Origin: Acidimicrobiales bacterium
GTDB taxonomy: Bacteria; Actinomycetota; Acidimicrobiia; Acidimicrobiales; JANYDT01
Direction: 5' to 3'
Assembly: GCA_025358985.1 (NCBI GenBank)
Contig: JANYHQ010000200.1
Coordinates: forward strand, 1-10,444
DNA: 10,444 nucleotides
The notes beneath the pieces were generated by a model that saw only the letters and a program-made list of their open reading frames with translations, was not told where the DNA came from and did not search any database. Below are positions 6,594-10,444 of the stretch, piece by piece. Every line of letters begins with the position of its first letter. The stretch's first letter is position 1. The position numbers were made by a program, and so were the translations under genes.

Positions 6594-7349
6594 TCAGTAG
6601 TTCACTCGTTTGAGGAAACCACCGTCGACGGTGAGGTTGACCCCGTTGATGTGAGCGGCCCGGCTGCTGACCAGAAACGTCACGGCGTCGGCCACGTCTT
6701 GCCCGGTACCGAGGGCACCACCGGGATGGGTTTTCTCGGTGGCTTCATAGAAGGGCGCCATGCCCTGCTTGATACGGTCCCAATCGCCGCCGTCGATGAA
6801 GATGGGACCGGGAGACACCACGTTGCAGCGGATGCCTTTGGCGCCCAACACCTGGGCCTGGCCCAGTGTCCAGTTGGTGACGGCCGCCTTGAAGGCGCTG
6901 TAGCTGCCGCTTCCGCTGGCGAAGTGCTCCGACACTGCGCTGGTACCGATGCTCACCAGTGACCCACCGCCGTCGGACAGGAAGGGCGTGGCTGCGTCTA
7001 CGCCGTGCAACAAGGCCATGAGGTCGATGTCGAAGTTGTTCTTCCACCCCTCCAGCTTGCGAGCGGGCTTACCGGAGGTGTTGTGGATGTAGATGTCGAT
7101 GCCGCCGAGCTTGGCGGCGGAATCCGCCACCCACGCCCGCAGTGAGTCGCCGTCAGCGGCATCTACACCAGCGCCAATGGCTGTGCCCTTGGTGGACAAC
7201 TCCGCCACCGCAGTGTCCACGTCGGCGGCTGTACGCGCGCAGATGGCCACACTGGCACCTTCGGCGAGGAGGGTCTCGGCGATGGCCCGCCCGATTCCTT
7301 TGGTGGCGCCGGTGATGAGTGCGCGCTTACCGGTGAGTCCGAGATCCAT
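6594..7349 (-). CDS. Short-chain dehydrogenase/reductase (SDR), first gene of the operon
   Basis: This 251-residue classical SDR has TGATKGIG (13-20) as the glycine-rich cofactor motif and HNTSG (89-93) in place of the usual NNAG. The SxYxxxK catalytic set is Ser137 (IGTSAV), Tyr150 and Lys154 (YSAFK), and PGPIFIDGG and LTVDGGFL mark the C-terminal end of the fold. Arg and Thr after ICA at the end of beta-2 (ICARTAADV) suggest NADP(H), but this is a weak guide. It should interconvert an alcohol and a ketone; the substrate is unknown. The ATG at 7349 has AGGGGG 8 bases upstream. The upstream 103-base gap carries a perfect palindrome and a hairpin, so this gene is likely the first of the transcription unit reading through ThuA-like, E1, AcoX and E2. 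Diacetyl/acetoin reductases are SDRs too, so that role is possible but not shown. Confidence 0.88.
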   Translation of the reverse strand: MDLGLTGKRALITGATKGIGRAIAETLLAEGASVAICARTAADVDTAVAELSTKGTAIGAGVDAADGDSLRAWVADSAAKLGGIDIYIHNTSGKPARKLEGWKNNFDIDLMALLHGVDAATPFLSDGGGSLVSIGTSAVSEHFASGSGSYSAFKAAVTNWTLGQAQVLGAKGIRCNVVSPGPIFIDGGDWDRIKQGMAPFYEATEKTHPGGALGTGQDVADAVTFLVSSRAAHINGVNLTVDGGFLKRVNY

Positions 7350-7374
7350 GCGAGTTTCCCCCTGTGTGGCCTGA

Positions 7375-7394
7375 AACTAACCGGGCGGTTAGTT
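7375..7394. promoter_or_regulatory. Perfect palindrome, probable TetR-type operator upstream of the SDR-E1-E2 operon
   Basis: AACTAACCG-GG-CGGTTAGTT is an inverted repeat with 9-base arms and a 2-base centre, 26 bases before the SDR start codon. Its size and symmetry fit the operators of TetR-family repressors, and a TetR gene lies nearby at 8862. The base TAGTTCACCA of the right arm recurs at 7406-7415, next to a half-site-like CCGGTAGTT. The palindrome is directly visible; the assignment to the local TetR is inference. Confidence 0.65.
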
Positions 7395-7425
7395 CACCAG
7401 GCCGGTAGTTCACCATTGTGTGGGC

Positions 7426-7444
7426 CCGGCCGCAACACGGCCGG
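7426..7444 (-). terminator. GC-rich hairpin downstream of the acyl-CoA dehydrogenase gene, possible terminator
   Basis: CCGGCCG-CAACA-CGGCCGG gives a perfect 7-base-pair stem with a 5-base loop. It lies 8 bases past the stop of the acyl-CoA dehydrogenase gene on the minus strand. No T-run follows in that direction, so it would be a non-canonical terminator of the kind common in high-G+C actinobacteria. It would separate the dehydrogenase gene from the SDR operon. It could instead be part of the regulatory region. Confidence 0.45.
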
Positions 7445-7452
7445 TTTAGCGC

Positions 7453-8712
7453 CTAACGGAGGGTGTCCTTCCACGACAGGTTCTTGTCCACCCGTGGCTC
7501 CCCCGGCAGGCCCAGTACCCGCTCACCGATGATGTTGCGCTGGACTTCGTCGGAGCCACCGGCAATGCGATAGCCGGGGGCACCGAGCACGTGCTCGCCC
7601 CACCCATACGTACCCCACTCGCCCGTGTCGGCCACCAACTTGGCTCCCAGCACCAAGGACACAGCATCGGACATCTTGGTCATACCCTCGGTCCACAGCA
7701 GCTTGCCCAACGAGCCCTCAGGGCCGGCGGGCGCCCCGGCGGCGCGCAGATCAGCGGCCCGACGGTTCACGAACCCCTCCACACGCATATGGATGAATGC
7801 CTGTACCAACGCGTCCCGGACGCAGGGCTCATCCGTGCGCCCCAGGGCCTGCGCGGTGGCCAGCAGTTTTGAGAACGTGCCCCCCGGGCGAGCACTACCG
7901 CCTCCACTACCGGAGTGGTCACGCTCGAAGCCCAGGGTGGTGAGCGCCACGTTCCAGCCGTCGCCCTCGGTCCCGAGACGCAGGGAATCGGGGATGCGTA
8001 CCTCGGTGAAGAACACCTCATTGAACGACGTACCGCCGCTCATCTGTTTGATAGGACGAATTTCGATCCCGGGTAGGTCCATAGGCACCATGAAGGCGGT
8101 GAGGCCGCGATGCTTGGCCACGTCCGGGTCGGTGCGCGCAATGAGTTCGCCCCACTGCGAGAACTGGGCCCCGGAGCTCCACACCTTTTGACCGTTGATG
8201 ACCCACTCATCCCCGTCACGCGACGCTCGGCAACTCAGTGATGCCAGGTCCGAACCGGCCCCGGGCTCGGAAAACAATTGACAGCACAACGCATCGGTGC
8301 GCAGAAACATCGACACAAAGCGTTCCTGTTGCTCTGGCGTACCGAAACGTTCGATGGTGGGGGCGATGAGACCAGTGGTGACGCTGAAGGTTTCGTGGCG
8401 GTTGGGTGTTTCGTACTCGGCCTCCAACTTGGAGAATATGCGCGCATACTCTTTGGTGAGCCCCAAACCACCGAATTGGGTGGGCCACGTGATGGCGTGG
8501 TAGCCGTGTTCGGCCTTTTGACGATGCCAGGCGGTGATCTCACCGAGGAGATCTCGTTCCTGCTCATATGTCAGCGCGTGGAACACTGACACGCTGAACG
8601 GGCCCGCCCCCCAGGCTCCCTCTGCCGCAGAGTCGTGGCGCTGTTTGGCGTTCACGTCGAGCCACTCCCGGGCGGCAATGGCGAACTCTTCTACCGTCTG
8701 CGTGATCATCAT
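7453..8712 (-). CDS. Acyl-CoA dehydrogenase (FadE type)
   Basis: This 419-residue flavoenzyme of the acyl-CoA dehydrogenase family oxidises an acyl-CoA to the 2-enoyl-CoA with FAD. Visible blocks are TWPTQFGGLGL (75-85), CQLFSEPGAGSDLASL (144-159, the FAD/substrate signature), GQKVWSSGA (174-182), and GGSDEVQRNIIGERVLGLP (385-403), the C-terminal signature. The MCAD-type catalytic Glu position in YxIxEGT is Gly here (YRIAGGS). Glu263 in TLGFERDH sits where isovaleryl-CoA and long-chain dehydrogenases carry their base, so it is the likely base. GGAGGA precedes two adjacent ATGs, at 4 bases from 8712 and 7 bases from 8709; the second may be the real start, giving 418 residues. The gene is divergent from the TetR gene and followed by a hairpin. 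The acyl chain specificity is unknown. Confidence 0.92.
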   Translation of the reverse strand: MMITQTVEEFAIAAREWLDVNAKQRHDSAAEGAWGAGPFSVSVFHALTYEQERDLLGEITAWHRQKAEHGYHAITWPTQFGGLGLTKEYARIFSKLEAEYETPNRHETFSVTTGLIAPTIERFGTPEQQERFVSMFLRTDALCCQLFSEPGAGSDLASLSCRASRDGDEWVINGQKVWSSGAQFSQWGELIARTDPDVAKHRGLTAFMVPMDLPGIEIRPIKQMSGGTSFNEVFFTEVRIPDSLRLGTEGDGWNVALTTLGFERDHSGSGGGSARPGGTFSKLLATAQALGRTDEPCVRDALVQAFIHMRVEGFVNRRAADLRAAGAPAGPEGSLGKLLWTEGMTKMSDAVSLVLGAKLVADTGEWGTYGWGEHVLGAPGYRIAGGSDEVQRNIIGERVLGLPGEPRVDKNLSWKDTLR

Positions 8713-8861
8713 TGCGTCCTCCAGGTGGCTGTAACCGATGACGATATCGGGGGACAGCCCGTCTATGTAATCGTACGGTCAATTATCGGAGTCGGGCGGT
8801 GTTTGTGGCGTCCACGGCGCAAACGTCCGGAAATTGTGGTGCCGGCCGATACCATGGCCAG
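8713..8861. promoter_or_regulatory. Divergent intergenic region between acyl-CoA dehydrogenase and TetR genes
   Basis: This 149-base region must hold the promoters of both divergent genes. The hexamer TATCGG or its complement occurs three times (8745-8750, 8784-8789, and CCGATA at 8846-8851). A further CCGAT at 8735-8739 pairs with ATCGG at 8746-8750 as an inverted repeat with a 6-base centre. TTGACC (minus strand, 8782-8777) could be a -35 box for the dehydrogenase gene, but no good -10 box follows at 16-18 bases. The sites are candidates for TetR autoregulation. Confidence 0.4.
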
Positions 8862-9650
8862 GTGGCACCAAAACAGTCGAGGCGTCTGGGGCGCCCTCCC
8901 GCATCGAGTTCGGTCGAGACCAGGGTAAGAATCCTCTACGTCGCGCAGCGGTCATTCGCGGAACTGGGGTACGGCGTCACCACCAACAAGTACCTCGCCA
9001 CCGAGGCAGGCATCACCACCGGCGCGTTGTACCACTACTTCGATTCCAAGGTCGAGATCTATCGGGCGGTATACGACCAGGTGCAGGAGTACATGTTCTG
9101 CTGCTTCGATGAGGCTATGGAAGGCCTGGAATCGTTCATCGAACGTTTCGAGGCAGTGCTGGAGGTGGCCCACCGCCTCAACACCGAGGACCCATCGCTG
9201 GCCCGTTTCATAGGTGCGGTGCGTATCGACGTGGCCCGTCACGAAGAGTTGCGCGTAGCCCTCGGCAACCGGTCCGGGCGAACCCAGACATTCTTTCGCG
9301 ATCTCGTGGACCACGGCGTGTCCACCGGTGAGATCCAGCCAGCGGATCGCGACATGGTGCGGGCCTTCGTACGCATCACCGTCGTGGGGCTCACCGATGG
9401 TGCCTCAGGCGACAGCCAGGGTCACCGATTGGCGGTGGACGCCATCCGAGCGGTGATCGAGGGGCGGCTGGTGTCACCAGGACGTCCGGCCCGCATTGCG
9501 CCGATCAAAAAATCCCCCAAATCAGGGATGGATACCACCGGTCACACTCCTGGTCGCACTACGGCGGGATTGCCGTCGGACCAAACCCGTACCAACGTCC
9601 GTCGGGCAATTCGCCACCCAGTCGCAGTACGTACCAAGTCGTCCTCGTAG
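8862..9650 (+). CDS. TetR-family transcriptional regulator with extended C-terminus
   Basis: The N-terminal DNA-binding domain is clear: GRPPASSSVETRVRILYVAQ (10-29), then TTNKYLATEAGITTGALYHY (40-59) and FDSKVEIYRAVYD, the TetR helix-turn-helix and helix 4. The remaining helices (about 75-203) form the ligand-binding and dimer domain, which should respond to a small effector, plausibly an acyl-CoA or pathway intermediate. I chose the GTG at 8862 because the usual short basic N-terminus begins there; the frame extends to a GTG at 8799, but those 21 residues look non-coding. The predicted protein is 262 residues, longer than the usual 190-220. The last 59 (after EGRL) are Pro/Arg/Thr-rich, have no visible fold and partly overlap the convergent SnoaL-like gene. 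It is likely to control the divergent acyl-CoA dehydrogenase gene and perhaps the SDR operon through the palindrome at 7375. Confidence 0.88.
   Translation: MAPKQSRRLGRPPASSSVETRVRILYVAQRSFAELGYGVTTNKYLATEAGITTGALYHYFDSKVEIYRAVYDQVQEYMFCCFDEAMEGLESFIERFEAVLEVAHRLNTEDPSLARFIGAVRIDVARHEELRVALGNRSGRTQTFFRDLVDHGVSTGEIQPADRDMVRAFVRITVVGLTDGASGDSQGHRLAVDAIRAVIEGRLVSPGRPARIAPIKKSPKSGMDTTGHTPGRTTAGLPSDQTRTNVRRAIRHPVAVRTKSSS
9507..9529 (-). terminator. Candidate Rho-independent terminator of the SDR/SnoaL-like unit
   Basis: On the minus strand, 12 bases past the stop of the SnoaL-like gene, ATCCC-N8-GGGAT is followed directly by TTTTTT. The stem is only 5 base pairs and its stability is modest, but the T-run and position are right. 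It lies inside the 3' part of the TetR frame. Confidence 0.45.
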
Positions 9651-9970
9651 CGCCCCGCGAAAATGTAGTTAGGTCCGCCCTCAGTGCTTTCGCGGACATG
9701 CTGGGCCTGCAGGTAGCACCGACACGTAGCGGTGTCTCCATCCACGGACACCTGGTGATTGCCGATGAGATGATGGCTGGCATCGAGTGGCTCCAGCGCC
9801 GACCGCACCCGTTCGATGATCGAGTCAATGCCGTCACGTTCATCCACCAGTAGTGCGGTGGCTTCGGGGAGAAAGATGTTACGCAGCAGTTCGAACTCAC
9901 GCATGTCCAGCGCCCATGCATAGGCAATGGTGAGATCCACGATTTCTTGACGGTCTTGTTCCATGCTCAC
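9542..9970 (-). CDS. SnoaL-like (NTF2-fold) protein
   Basis: This protein of 142 residues (140 if the ATG at 9964 is used instead of the GTG at 9970) has the length and pattern of SnoaL-like polyketide-cyclase/NTF2-fold proteins. The pattern is an N-terminal helix with IVDLTIAYAWALD, then FLPEATALLV, a helical lid, DASHHLIGNHQVSVDGDTAT around residues 83-102, FAGRYEDDLVR and GWRIARRTLVRVW at the end. Relatives act as small hydratases, isomerases or cyclases or have no known function; no reaction can be assigned here. It follows the partial SDR by 3 bases (GTG start) or 9 bases (ATG start), so the two form an operon. Its last 109 bases overlap the end of the TetR gene on the other strand. The reading frame ends normally for the family, so this end is more trustworthy than the TetR tail. 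Confidence 0.82.
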   Translation of the reverse strand: MSMEQDRQEIVDLTIAYAWALDMREFELLRNIFLPEATALLVDERDGIDSIIERVRSALEPLDASHHLIGNHQVSVDGDTATCRCYLQAQHVRESTEGGPNYIFAGRYEDDLVRTATGWRIARRTLVRVWSDGNPAVVRPGV

Positions 9971-9973
9971 GAG

Positions 9974-10444
9974 CTACACCAGGGTCCATCCGCCGTCAAC
10001 CGTGACGTTCTGCCCCGTGATGTACGTCGCCGCTCGTGAGCAGAGAAACAACACGGCGTGGGCGATTTCTTCAGGCGTACCGGTGCGGCCCAGCGGAATG
10101 TGTTGCGTCCGTTGGCGCATCATGGGGCCCATGAGCCCGCTGGTTGATGATGGTTCTGGCCACAGTGGTGGTAGTTCACCACGATGGATCTTCTGCAGCG
10201 TTGGCACCGGCACATTTCCGGGTGACACGGCGTTGACTCGGATGTAGTGCGGTGCCAGGTCCACCGCCAGCGAACGGGTGAACTGCACCACGCCTGCTTT
10301 GGCAGTGTCGTAACCCGTTCCCAAACACGGCAGTGATGCATCCACCGACGCGATGTTCACGATGCACCCACCCCGACCCTGCGCCACCATCATGGCCGCC
10401 ACTGGCTTGGAGCAGTTGAAGACGCTCACCAGATTCACGTCAAT
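9974..10444 (-). CDS. Short-chain dehydrogenase/reductase (SDR), N-terminus outside the window
   Basis: The frame is open to the window edge, so the N-terminal cofactor motif is not seen; 156 residues are visible. IDVNLVSVFNCSKPVAA matches the SDR helix after beta-4. Counting from the first visible residue, the catalytic Ser33 lies in NIASVDA and Tyr45/Lys49 in GYDTAKAG. VNAVSPGNV (about 70-78) and the end VDGGWTL are classical SDR landmarks. It should be an NAD(P)-dependent alcohol/ketone oxidoreductase of unknown substrate. It is followed by the SnoaL-like gene after 3 bases. An in-frame GTG near the edge should not be taken as the start, because the family sequence continues upstream. Confidence 0.88.
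   Translation of the reverse strand: MDVNLVSVFNCSKPVAAMMVAQGRGGCIVNIASVDASLPCLGTGYDTAKAGVVQFTRSLAVDLAPHYIRVNAVSPGNVPVPTLQKIHRGELPPLWPEPSSTSGLMGPMMRQRTQHIPLGRTGTPEEIAHAVLFLCSRAATYITGQNVTVDGGWTLV

Noticed and set aside
8799..8861. Earlier GTG start for the TetR gene
   Set aside because: The 21 added residues have no family likeness, and TetR proteins normally begin shortly before the GRP segment. A GGAG lies upstream of 8799, so it is not fully excluded.

Overview
This is a high-G+C bacterial window. GTG starts, 1-4 base gene junctions, a mycobacterial-style ribbon-helix-helix/MazF pair, a FadE-type acyl-CoA dehydrogenase, a TetR regulator and actinobacterial-style SDR and SnoaL-like enzymes suggest an actinobacterium. 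Acidimicrobiia or a similar environmental lineage is plausible, but this is inference because no rRNA or marker gene is present. The window is gene-dense, and no stretch over about 150 bases lacks a gene. No tRNA, rRNA, CRISPR array or insertion sequence was seen.

Layout: (i) 1-663 (+) is the 3' part of a thioredoxin-fold protein with a helical C-terminal extension. (ii) 673-1235 (-) is an antitoxin/toxin pair (RHH plus MazF-like), read antitoxin first and preceded by a palindrome that overlaps a -10-like box. (iii) 1309-7349 (-) is one compact, apparently translationally coupled operon, read from high to low coordinates: SDR oxidoreductase, ThuA-like protein, E1-alpha, E1-beta, AcoX-like NAD-kinase-fold protein, E2 acyltransferase. 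(iv) 7350-7452 holds a perfect 20-base palindrome (probable operator) and a GC-rich hairpin. (v) 7453-8712 (-) is an acyl-CoA dehydrogenase, divergent from (vi) a TetR-family regulator at 8862-9650 (+). (vii) 9542-10444 (-) is a second, partial SDR followed by a SnoaL-like protein whose 3' end overlaps the TetR gene tail-to-tail.

How the genes may work together: E1-alpha/E1-beta/AcoX/E2 resembles the gene content of acetoin dehydrogenase (aco) loci. Such a complex uses TPP to cleave or decarboxylate a substrate and passes the acyl group to CoA through a lipoyl arm. No E3 (dihydrolipoamide dehydrogenase) lies in the window, so E3 would have to be shared from elsewhere. The upstream SDR and ThuA-like protein are not part of classical aco loci as I know them. 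They suggest that an alcohol, keto or sugar-like compound is prepared for the complex, giving an acyl-CoA. The acyl-CoA dehydrogenase and TetR regulator next door fit a regulated catabolic island. The substrate cannot be read from the sequence. The most unusual points are the SDR-ThuA-E1-AcoX-E2 combination, an E2 with two tandem peripheral-subunit-binding-like segments, and the palindromic operator.
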